In this document: one piece after another, positions 1 to 6,090 of the stretch
Position numbering within the stretch: position 1 is the stretch's first letter
How the letters are laid out: every line of letters begins with the position of its first letter
Assembly: GCA_002384685.1 (NCBI GenBank)
Contig: DGAZ01000049.1
Coordinates: 1-6,090 of the forward strand
Source of the DNA: Methylophilales bacterium UBA4017
GTDB taxonomy: Bacteria; Pseudomonadota; Gammaproteobacteria; Burkholderiales; Methylophilaceae
Direction: 5' to 3'
DNA: 6,090 nt
Notes under the pieces: generated by a model
Told to the model about the DNA's origin: nothing
The model's input: only the letters and a program-made list of their open reading frames with translations
The model's database searches: none
Program-made: the position numbers and the translations under genes

Positions 1-812
1 CCAGGGATAGTATTTACTTCTATTACAAAAATTTCATTTTGATGATTAATCATAAAATCAACTCGGCCCCAGCCAGAGCACCCGAGCGCATTAAATGCTC
101 TAATTCCTAAGGCATTAATATCAGAGACTAGCTTTTCATTAAGCATTGCAGGGCAAATAAATTCTGTATCGTCACGGTTATACTTTGCTTCATAGTCATA
201 AAAATCAGTTTTTGGACGTATCTCGACGATTGCTAAAGGCTCATTATTTAGTATGGGTAGAGTAAATTCCCTCCCGCAAATCGTCGTTTCAGCAATAACA
301 GTATTATCAACCTCATACGCACACTCAAACGCGGCATGATATTGCTCCGACCTTGTAACTTTACTAACCCCTAGACTTGAACCAGAATTTGCCGCTTTTA
401 TAAAAAAAGAAGTTCCAAGGCGAGATTGGACCTTATCATAAATCGATCTTGCATTTAATTGCATAAAGTTCGGAGTGCTTATTTTTGATTTCCTCCAGAT
501 ATCTTTGGACAAAAGTTTATCCATTCCTAATTTTGATGCTTGAGCGTTACTACCAGTATAAGGAATTTTTATACTGTCTAGATATGCTTGAACCTTTCCA
601 TCTTCTCCATCTTTACCGTGAAGACAAATAAATGCTCTGCTACATTTATCCAATATATCCAATGAATCAAACTTTGGATCTAAAGCAAATGTTTCTATTT
701 TAGAATGATGCAATGAAGCCAGAACGGCTTCTCCACTCTGCAGTGATATTGCTCTTTCATTTGACTCTCCCCCTAGTAAGACAGCAACTTTACCATAATC
801 AATGAGAGCCAA
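1..812 (-). CDS. ddlB: D-alanine--D-alanine ligase DdlB (3'-truncated by window edge, TTG start)
   Basis: Ddl is an ATP-grasp enzyme that makes the D-Ala-D-Ala dipeptide used by MurF. I translated this frame from the raw sequence: 270 complete codons run without a stop to the window edge, about 35 residues short of the E. coli end. The N-terminus reads MALIDYGKVAVLLGGE and then SNERAISLQSGEA; E19 matches the catalytic Glu of E. coli (E15). Further motifs are LHGKDGEDG near 71-79, IPYTGSNAQASKLGMDKL near 89-106, NSGSSLGVSK at 142-151 (the serine loop), DYEAKY at 206-211 with Tyr211 typical of D-Ala-D-Ala rather than D-Ala-D-lactate ligases, GWGRVDFM at 247-254 (D252) and EVNTIPG at 265-271 (E265 and N267, Mg ligands). 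No ATG or GTG fits the start. TTG at 812-810 has GGAG 6 nt upstream and lies inside murB (14-nt overlap). A TTG four codons earlier overlaps that GGAG and is less likely. The serine loop follows KAAN where KPAN or KPS is usual. Confidence 0.95.
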   Translation of the reverse strand, partial: MALIDYGKVAVLLGGESNERAISLQSGEAVLASLHHSKIETFALDPKFDSLDILDKCSRAFICLHGKDGEDGKVQAYLDSIKIPYTGSNAQASKLGMDKLLSKDIWRKSKISTPNFMQLNARSIYDKVQSRLGTSFFIKAANSGSSLGVSKVTRSEQYHAAFECAYEVDNTVIAETTICGREFTLPILNNEPLAIVEIRPKTDFYDYEAKYNRDDTEFICPAMLNEKLVSDINALGIRAFNALGCSGWGRVDFMINHQNEIFVIEVNTIP

Positions 813-1686
813 TTTCTTCTCCAATAAATCTAATTTCAGTTTCAAGTGTAATTTCTTTAACTTCAAATACTTTTATTTTAATATGTTTAATTAATTTCTC
901 TATGTCGAATGCTGATGCGTTGCCTAGGTTTATAATAAAATTTGCATGCTTTGTAGAAACTTGAGCTCCTCCAATAGAAAAGCCTTTTAAATCAGAATCC
1001 TCAATTAATTTAGCTGCAAAATTATTTGGTGGATTTCTAAAAGTTGATCCAGCGGTTGGCCAATTTAGCGGCTGGGTCTCCTTCCTGTGCCTCAGAAGAT
1101 TCTTGATAGCATTTTCAGCAACTTCTTTTTTCCCTTCGGGAAATATAAACCATGCTCCAAGAAAATATTCATTATTACTTTTGTTATTGATTACTTTTCT
1201 GTATCCAATATCAAACTCATCTTTATATCGAGTAACTTGATTTCCGTTCAGATCAATTAGCAAAACTTTTGATACGAAGTCCCACGCTTCTGATCCATAA
1301 CATCCTGCATTCATTGCTAGAGCACCACCAACTGTTCCTGGAATACCCGCTAGAAAAGCAGATCCTTCATGCCCAGTTTTTGCCACATGTTTTGCTAACT
1401 TTGAGCAACTAATCCCAGCTTCTGCATAATAATATCCGTGTTCCTGGACAATATCGCCCATAGCCTTATTCATCATTATAATTGTTCCTTCAATTACCCC
1501 GTCCCTGAATAATGTATTCGATCCTAACCCAATGAAAGTTAAGGGATATTCCATTAATTTTGCTTTAATGTGACTAGATAAAACATTTATATCTGTGCAA
1601 ATATAAAAATTTTTAGCTATCCCACCAACTCTCCAGCTATTAAATTCTTTTAACGAAACATTGTGATGAATTATATTTGCTTCCAT
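799..1686 (-). CDS. murB: UDP-N-acetylenolpyruvoylglucosamine reductase MurB (short, type II)
   Basis: MurB is the FAD-containing reductase that uses NADPH to convert UDP-GlcNAc-enolpyruvate to UDP-MurNAc, supplying the substrate of MurC encoded just upstream. The 295-residue product is of the short type II class, about 45 residues shorter than E. coli MurB (type I). The FAD-binding domain shows SWRVGG at 17-22, GLGSNTLFRDG at 53-63 and AGIPGTVGGALAMNAGCYG at 113-131. Catalytic positions are visible: the GYRKV arginine (R163), Ser214 in AGSTFRNP (212-219), the proton donor of the flavin reaction, and Glu284 in the C-terminal LETEIRFIGE. The substrate-binding domain includes KLIEDSDLKGFSIGGAQVS, near 226-244. 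The ATG is 2 nt after the murC TAG, with no good Shine-Dalgarno sequence, so it is probably translated by coupled or reinitiating ribosomes. The last 14 nt overlap ddlB in another frame and include the ddlB ribosome-binding region just before them. Confidence 0.96.
   Translation of the reverse strand: MEANIIHHNVSLKEFNSWRVGGIAKNFYICTDINVLSSHIKAKLMEYPLTFIGLGSNTLFRDGVIEGTIIMMNKAMGDIVQEHGYYYAEAGISCSKLAKHVAKTGHEGSAFLAGIPGTVGGALAMNAGCYGSEAWDFVSKVLLIDLNGNQVTRYKDEFDIGYRKVINNKSNNEYFLGAWFIFPEGKKEVAENAIKNLLRHRKETQPLNWPTAGSTFRNPPNNFAAKLIEDSDLKGFSIGGAQVSTKHANFIINLGNASAFDIEKLIKHIKIKVFEVKEITLETEIRFIGEEIGSH
819..822 (-). promoter_or_regulatory. Shine-Dalgarno site for ddlB TTG start
   Basis: GGAG on the minus strand (822 to 819) lies within the last codons of murB and is 6 nt from the TTG at 812-810. 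It is the only clear Shine-Dalgarno-like site at a gene start in this window. It decides the ddlB start, because no in-frame ATG or GTG exists near the expected N-terminus. Confidence 0.7.
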
Positions 1687-1688
1687 AA

Positions 1689-3062
1689 CTAACTGATAAA
1701 TTGGCTAGCAAAATTTCCTACGGAACCTGCTCCCATGATTACAATGATGCTATCTTTTGTTATGTTGTCTAAAATAATTTTATTGGCTCTTTTACCATTT
1801 GGGAGGTGATATGCGTCTGCTCTGGTTATATCTTTTAATAGTTTTTCTGATGAAATTCCAGGGATAGGCTCTTCACCTGCGCTATAAATATCAAACAGGA
1901 AAAGTTTCTGAGGAATCTGAAATACCGATAAAAAGTCATCGTAACAATCCTTGGTTCTTGTATATCTATGGGGCTGAAATACTAGAGCAATATCTTTATT
2001 AGGAAATCCTTTTTTTGTCGCTTCTAGAACGGCCCTAATTTCTGTGGGGTGATGTCCGTAGTCATCAATAACGATAAAGTTTTTATTATTTTTGCTAATA
2101 TCTCGGTAGACATCATACCTTCTTGCAACACCCTCAAATTCCTTTAATGCTTTTTGAATGTGTTTGATAGATACACCGTATTCCAAACCCACAGCAATTG
2201 CCGCCAGAGTATTATTTACATAATGAATACCAGGTAAATTTATACTGACATCGAACTTAGAGTTTGTATAACGCTTGTCATGCACAACAAAGGTCATCTT
2301 ATTTTCGAAGTGTACCAATGAAATAGCTTGGATTTGAGCTTGACTTGATAGACCATAAGTAACAATAGGCCGCAAGATATTTGGAATTATGTTATTTATC
2401 TCACTATCATCTATACATAAAAAAACGTTACTATAAAAGGGTACTTGGTGAATAAAGTCTAAGTAGGTAGCCTTTAGTCTTTCGAAATCTCCTTGGTAAG
2501 TCTCCAAATGATCTCTGTCAATATTTGTTACAATCGTATTAATTGGATTTAAATGAAGAAAAGACGCATCTGATTCATCAGCTTCCACCACAAAAATATC
2601 CCCTTCCCCTAACTTAGCATTTGCCTTCATTGAATTTATGCGGCCACCAATAACAAATGTTGGGTCTAGACCCCCTTGTGACAATATGCTTGCAAGTAAG
2701 CTTGTTGTCGAGGTTTTTCCATGTGTTCCTGCTACAGCAATTCCTTTTTTAAATCGCATCAGCTCTGACAACATCTCCGCTCGAGGAATAATTGGAATAT
2801 TATTATTTTTTCCCTCCTTGATTTCAATATTATTTTTAGATATTGCTGTAGAAGCTACAATTACGTCAACACCTGCAACATTGGCTGGGGCGTGTTTAGG
2901 GTAGACCGTGATACCCATTTTCTTCAACTCTTTTGTTACCTTGGTAATTGCAGCATCTGATCCCGAAACTCTGAATCCTAAATTATGCATAACCTCTGCA
3001 ATTCCAGACATTCCTGAGCCTCCAATCCCAATAAAATGAATTTTTTTAATCTTATTTTTCAT
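1689..3062 (-). CDS. murC: UDP-N-acetylmuramate--L-alanine ligase MurC
   Basis: MurC is the first amino-acid-adding Mur ligase: it joins L-alanine to UDP-MurNAc with ATP in the cytoplasm. At 457 residues it is full length. The N-terminal UDP-binding domain carries HFIGIGGSGMSGIAEV at 9-24 and SGSD at 33-36. The central ATPase domain carries the P-loop GTHGKTSTT at 112-120, VVEADESDASFLHLNP at 158-173 and TNIDRDHLETYQGDF at 179-193. The C-terminal domain carries GVARRYDVY at 311-319, DDYGHHPTEI at 333-342, QPHRYTRT at 363-370 and MGAGSVG at 443-449. The segment PGIHYVNNTLAA at 277-288 departs from the usual PGxHNxxNxLAA by having Tyr281 after the His; His280 and Asn284 remain. The ATG at 3062 is the earliest possible start because an in-frame TAG lies two codons upstream. 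It overlaps the murG end by 11 nt and has no evident Shine-Dalgarno sequence, implying coupling. Confidence 0.97.
   Translation of the reverse strand: MKNKIKKIHFIGIGGSGMSGIAEVMHNLGFRVSGSDAAITKVTKELKKMGITVYPKHAPANVAGVDVIVASTAISKNNIEIKEGKNNNIPIIPRAEMLSELMRFKKGIAVAGTHGKTSTTSLLASILSQGGLDPTFVIGGRINSMKANAKLGEGDIFVVEADESDASFLHLNPINTIVTNIDRDHLETYQGDFERLKATYLDFIHQVPFYSNVFLCIDDSEINNIIPNILRPIVTYGLSSQAQIQAISLVHFENKMTFVVHDKRYTNSKFDVSINLPGIHYVNNTLAAIAVGLEYGVSIKHIQKALKEFEGVARRYDVYRDISKNNKNFIVIDDYGHHPTEIRAVLEATKKGFPNKDIALVFQPHRYTRTKDCYDDFLSVFQIPQKLFLFDIYSAGEEPIPGISSEKLLKDITRADAYHLPNGKRANKIILDNITKDSIIVIMGAGSVGNFASQFIS
3052..3062 (-). other. 11-nt overlap of murG end and murC start
   Basis: The murC ATG at 3062 precedes the murG TAA at 3054-3052, in a different frame. 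An in-frame TAG two codons upstream of the ATG rules out a longer MurC. With no clear ribosome-binding site, murC initiation probably depends on ribosomes finishing murG. Confidence 0.85.
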
Positions 3063-4098
3063 CGGCTATAAGGTACTCATAAATTCTCTTGCATGCCTGT
3101 TGCCTAGCTTTAGTTTTAGCATTATTAGCCATTCTTATACATTCTCTTCTATCGATTGCAAGTATGACATTTGCAAGCTCTTGTTTTACATTCTTCTCTA
3201 ATATAATTTTTGCGGCAGACTTATTCTTTAGAACGTTGGCATTAAGGAGTTGATGATTGTCTACAGCATGTGGGTATGGGATTAAAATACTTGCGACGCC
3301 TAGCTCTAAAAATTCAGATACCGTCAGCGCTCCCGATCTTGCTATTACTATATCCGCCCAGGACAAATGAGCACCCATATCTTCAATATATTTTTTAGCT
3401 TTTACTTTTAAATTATATTTTTCATAATTTTTGCTTAATTTTTCATAATTTAATGCTCCTGACTGATGAATAATGTCAATAGCCTTATTATTGTTAACCA
3501 GCGAAAATATTTCCGGCAATACTTCATTAAATACCCTCGCACCTAGACTTCCGCCAATCACCAGAATGCGTAATGCCCCGGTCCTATCCTTAAATCTATC
3601 AATTACCCCTGGAATCTTATAAAGATTTTCTCTTACTGGATTTCCAATAACAGCACCTGTTTTAATGTTATTTTTAAATCCTAGAAATGTCTTTGATACA
3701 ATTGTAGATAGTAATTTATTGGAAAGCCCAGCTACTGCATTCTGTTCATGAATAACTGTTTTAATTCTCATTAATTTAGCTGCTATAGCTATGGGGAAGC
3801 ATATATACCCTCCCATCAAAACTAGAGAGCTCGGATTTTCATTACGAAGAATCGAAAGTGATTTATATATAGCAATCATTAGTCTTAATGGTAAATTTAT
3901 CCATCCAAAAATCCCTTTTCCTCTTACTCCTCTCATGGGGATGGTATAAAAATTTATTAGCTCTTTATCCACCAATTGATTTTCCATTCCTTCTGCGGTT
4001 CCAATCCATGAAACTTGATATTTATTCTTATAAAAATATTGTGCTATAGCCAGCCCGGGGTAGATATGTCCTCCTGTGCCAGCTGCAGCAATCATCAT
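3052..4098 (-). CDS. murG: UDP-GlcNAc:lipid I N-acetylglucosamine transferase MurG
   Basis: MurG transfers GlcNAc from UDP-GlcNAc to lipid I to give lipid II, on the cytoplasmic face of the inner membrane. The 348-residue length is normal for this GT-B (GT28) enzyme. The N-terminal acceptor domain shows AGTGGHIYPGLAIA at 6-19 (loop 1, His11), GMENQLV at 37-43, RGVRGKG at 56-62, MGGY at 95-98, HEQNAVAGLSNKLL at 117-130 and GNPVREN at 152-158. The C-terminal donor domain shows IGGSLGARVFN at 181-191, HQSG at 211-214, the IEDM segment at 238-241, RSGALTVSE at 254-262 (Glu262 matches E. coli E269, which contacts the donor sugar nucleotide) and DNHQLLNA near 280-287. The start follows the ftsW stop by 10 nt with only a weak AAGAAA-type ribosome site. 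A second ATG follows immediately, and the first is chosen. The first Gly of the GGTGGH loop is Ala here, a variant I believe also occurs elsewhere. Confidence 0.97.
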   Translation of the reverse strand: MMIAAAGTGGHIYPGLAIAQYFYKNKYQVSWIGTAEGMENQLVDKELINFYTIPMRGVRGKGIFGWINLPLRLMIAIYKSLSILRNENPSSLVLMGGYICFPIAIAAKLMRIKTVIHEQNAVAGLSNKLLSTIVSKTFLGFKNNIKTGAVIGNPVRENLYKIPGVIDRFKDRTGALRILVIGGSLGARVFNEVLPEIFSLVNNNKAIDIIHQSGALNYEKLSKNYEKYNLKVKAKKYIEDMGAHLSWADIVIARSGALTVSEFLELGVASILIPYPHAVDNHQLLNANVLKNKSAAKIILEKNVKQELANVILAIDRRECIRMANNAKTKARQQACKRIYEYLIADEK

Positions 4099-4108
4099 TT
4101 TCTTTTTT

Positions 4109-5269
4109 TTAATAATACTGGCCTCTCATATTGCGTCTATTTTCATGATCAATTTTAAGCACTATCGCAACTGCAACCATATTTAACAAAATACCGCTTC
4201 CACCAAATGATAGCAATGGTAAAGTTAAACCTTTTGTTGGAAATAAACCTACATTAACGCCCATATTTATTATGCCCTGGGTAGCAAACCAAAGCGCTAC
4301 TCCTTGAGCCATTAATGCAGGAAAATGTTTTTTATTTTGAATTGATTCTTTTGCAATTCCAAACATTCTTAGAACTAGGTAAACAAATAGGCCAATCACA
4401 ATAGTTACACCCAATAATCCAAACTCCTCCCCAATTACTGCAAGGATAAAGTCAGTGTGAGCCTCAGGAAGGTAAAGCTGTTTCTCTACACTCCCCCCCA
4501 AACCAACTCCAAAATATTCTCCTCTTCCAAAAGCAATAAGTGAGTGTGTTAATTGGTAGCCTTTGCCATAAGGGTCAGCCCAGGGATCTAAAAATGCTAC
4601 GATCCTTTGCATTCGGTATGGTGAATTAACTATAAGGAAATATATGCTTATTGGAGTAAATATTATTAAACTAAAAAATATTTTAAGTGAGAGTCCACCT
4701 AAAAAAAGAATTCCCATAGCAACTATTGTTATTACTGCTAGAGCCCCAAAATCTGGTTCTAACAAAAGTAAAAATCCAGTAAAAACAATAACACCAAGCA
4801 TGGGTAAAAAACCCTTAACTATGGTTCTCATTTGTTTGGATTTTCTAAGCACATAATCAGATGCATACATTATGGTTGCTAACTTCACAAATTCTGAGGG
4901 CTGAAAGTTAACTACGACTAAAGAAATCCATCTCCGGCTTCCGTTAACTTCTCTCCCTATAGCCGGTATTAAGACTAATACTAGCAAAACTAGGCCAATA
5001 ATAAATAGATACGGGGCCATTCTTTGCCAAAAATATATTGGAATTTGAAAGCTTATATAACCCATAAACAAACCTATCCCAATGTATATAGACTGTCTCA
5101 ATAAGTAGTAGTGATTTTGATAGTTTGATGACTTACTTGCCGCAGCTACGTCAACAGAAGAGGAATAAACCATTACCAACCCTATACCCAAAAGTAACAA
5201 GGTGGCCCAAATCAAATGGTAATCATATATAGGTAAATTGTAGTTTTTTTGTGACGAAAATATTTTCAT
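4109..5269 (-). CDS. ftsW: Septal peptidoglycan glycosyltransferase FtsW (SEDS family)
   Basis: FtsW is the polytopic inner-membrane SEDS protein that polymerises lipid II into glycan strands at the division septum, working with the transpeptidase FtsI (PBP3). The 386-residue product has the family length. A short cytoplasmic N-terminus is followed by about ten hydrophobic segments (for example near 18-36, 58-75, 85-104, 152-170, 174-192, 195-215, 275-300, 318-340 and 351-371). SEDS motifs visible are GSRRWI at 110-115, QPSEFVKL at 123-130, LEPDFG at 170-175, the large extracytoplasmic loop with GYQLTHSLIAFGRGE, and PEAHTDFILAVIGEE at 268-282, in which D273 matches the catalytic Asp (E. coli D297). 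GLTLPLLSFGGSG at 347-359 precedes the last helix. The ATG sits in an ATGA overlap with the murD stop and lacks a clear Shine-Dalgarno sequence, so coupling is likely. The dcw position favours FtsW over RodA. The INMGVN and ENRRNMRG C-terminal stretch looks betaproteobacterial. Confidence 0.97.
   Translation of the reverse strand: MKIFSSQKNYNLPIYDYHLIWATLLLLGIGLVMVYSSSVDVAAASKSSNYQNHYYLLRQSIYIGIGLFMGYISFQIPIYFWQRMAPYLFIIGLVLLVLVLIPAIGREVNGSRRWISLVVVNFQPSEFVKLATIMYASDYVLRKSKQMRTIVKGFLPMLGVIVFTGFLLLLEPDFGALAVITIVAMGILFLGGLSLKIFFSLIIFTPISIYFLIVNSPYRMQRIVAFLDPWADPYGKGYQLTHSLIAFGRGEYFGVGLGGSVEKQLYLPEAHTDFILAVIGEEFGLLGVTIVIGLFVYLVLRMFGIAKESIQNKKHFPALMAQGVALWFATQGIINMGVNVGLFPTKGLTLPLLSFGGSGILLNMVAVAIVLKIDHENRRNMRGQYY
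5266..5269 (-). other. ATGA stop-start overlap of murD and ftsW
   Basis: The murD TGA and the ftsW ATG share the four bases ATGA. No strong Shine-Dalgarno sequence precedes the ftsW start. This arrangement is typical of translational coupling within an operon and would tie FtsW synthesis to MurD translation. Confidence 0.85.
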
Positions 5270-6090
5270 GGGATCAATCGACCAACTAGTGCTTTGAAGT
5301 GATTGCCTCTCTCAGCATAATTTTTATACATATCAAAGCTTGCACATGCTGGGGAAAGTAAAATAACATCATTTTTTTTTGCATATAGATATGCCTTATT
5401 AACCGCGTCTTCCATCGCGTGACACCTAACAATCTCTACCGAATCCAAGTCCTTAAAAGACTCAACGAAAAGCTCTGCATCTTTTCCAATCAATAACAGA
5501 TGACTAACAAACTTTTTCATAGACTCACTTAATAGCAGTAAGGATTGATTTTTACTGTCTCCACCAGCAATTAGGATAATATTTTTTTTTTGATTGAAGC
5601 AGTCTAATGCCGCAAGAGTTGACGCAATGTTTGTTGCCTTTGAATCATTAAAATATTCAACATCATCGATTTTAGTTATCCATTCCATTCTGTGGGGAAT
5701 GCCTTTAAATTCACTTAATATGCTTGCCAACTGCGCTGTAGAGCCTCCCAGAGCCGTAAAAGCTGCAATTCCTGCCATTATATTTAATATATTGTGTTGC
5801 CCTGGAATCTTTAACTCTTCAACACTGACTTTGAAACCTTGATCATCAAAAATATATTGCCTATCGTATTGAAAATGTTGTCGATATTTTTTCAGGGTTT
5901 GCGCATTATGTTGATTTTTAATATCCCCCTTAAGACTTTCGCCAAATGAGATATCGTTGAATTTTGAGATAATGCTTTGATCTAAATTGCGATTTACAAT
6001 AGTCCTTTTGCTAGAACTTAATAGCGTCAATTTAGCTTGAGTATATTCCGCCATATCTTTGTGAACATCTAGATGATCTGGTGTTAGGTT
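5266..6090 (-). CDS. murD: UDP-N-acetylmuramoyl-L-alanine--D-glutamate ligase MurD (5'-truncated by window edge)
   Basis: MurD adds D-glutamate to UDP-MurNAc-L-Ala using ATP in the cytoplasm. The reading frame is open through base 6090, so the gene begins outside the window; 274 residues are visible, starting near E. coli residue 178. The ATG at 6054 is internal: the codons before it read NLTPDHLDVHKD, the conserved Mur ligase stretch with the Mg-binding His (fragment residue 6, like E. coli H183). QAKL at 17-20 holds the lysine equivalent to carbamylated K198. Other family motifs are GQHN at 97-100, KGIPHRMEW near 129-137, FNDSKATN at 147-154 and the C-terminal LLSPACASFD near 244-253 with ERGNHF near 260-265. 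The P-loop domain is off-window. The gene contains A10 and A9 homopolymers without frame disruption. Its TGA overlaps the ftsW ATG by 4 nt (ATGA), which suggests coupled translation. Identification is secure. Confidence 0.97.
   Translation of the reverse strand, partial: NLTPDHLDVHKDMAEYTQAKLTLLSSSKRTIVNRNLDQSIISKFNDISFGESLKGDIKNQHNAQTLKKYRQHFQYDRQYIFDDQGFKVSVEELKIPGQHNILNIMAGIAAFTALGGSTAQLASILSEFKGIPHRMEWITKIDDVEYFNDSKATNIASTLAALDCFNQKKNIILIAGGDSKNQSLLLLSESMKKFVSHLLLIGKDAELFVESFKDLDSVEIVRCHAMEDAVNKAYLYAKKNDVILLSPACASFDMYKNYAERGNHFKALVGRLIP

Noticed and set aside
2638..2904. Plus-strand 88-codon open frame
   Set aside because: It lies wholly antisense to murC over its P-loop region, where the minus-strand protein is highly conserved. 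It has no ribosome site or recognisable motif and is a shadow.
4099..4110. Poly-T tract on the plus strand at the ftsW/murG junction as a terminator
   Set aside because: It reads as poly-A in the direction of transcription and has no GC-rich hairpin, so it cannot be an intrinsic terminator for this operon; no plus-strand gene precedes it.
4644..4856. Plus-strand 70-codon open frame
   Set aside because: It is antisense to the hydrophobic helices of ftsW; its lysine- and proline-rich translation is a by-product of the opposite strand.
5594..5842. Plus-strand 82-codon open frame
   Set aside because: It is antisense to conserved murD motifs (DSKATN, GQHN) and has no independent evidence of coding.
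6052..6054. ATG as a possible start of a 262-residue MurD
   Set aside because: The frame continues upstream to the window edge with the conserved NLTPDHLD motif, and a MurD beginning here would lack its UDP-binding and P-loop regions. The gene is cut by the window, not truncated.

Overview
The window is an AT-rich (mid-30s % GC by eye), tightly packed stretch of the division and cell-wall (dcw) cluster of a Gram-negative bacterium. Everything is coded on the minus strand. Read in the direction of transcription, from high to low coordinates, the order is murD (5' end outside the window), ftsW, murG, murC, murB and ddlB (3' end outside the window). This is the classical dcw order, with murB inserted between murC and ddlB.

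The organism is most likely a proteobacterium. Several protein signatures, especially the FtsW C-terminus (INMGVN, then SFGGSG, then the ID-ENRR-MRG tail) and the MurC style, look betaproteobacterial to me. A small-genome, AT-rich member such as a Methylophilales/OM43-like lineage would fit. That placement is inference from remembered family patterns; an AT-rich gammaproteobacterium remains possible.

Layout: 6090-5266 is the C-terminal 274 residues of MurD. 5269-4109 is FtsW, overlapping murD by ATGA. 4098-3052 is MurG, 10 nt after ftsW. 3062-1689 is MurC, overlapping murG by 11 nt. 1686-799 is a short type II MurB, 2 nt after murC. 812-1 is the N-terminal 270 residues of DdlB, starting at a TTG inside the end of murB. 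No gap exceeds 10 nt, so there is no room for promoters, terminators, RNA genes or mobile elements between genes; expression is presumably as one operon with translational coupling. Plus-strand open frames are antisense shadows.

Together the genes supply cytoplasmic peptidoglycan precursor synthesis: MurB makes UDP-MurNAc, MurC adds L-Ala, MurD adds D-Glu, and DdlB makes D-Ala-D-Ala. They also supply the inner-membrane steps: MurG makes lipid II and FtsW polymerises it at the septum. All the key catalytic motifs I could check are present and no gene is broken. I found no undescribed system here; the observations in Part 2 are small-scale.
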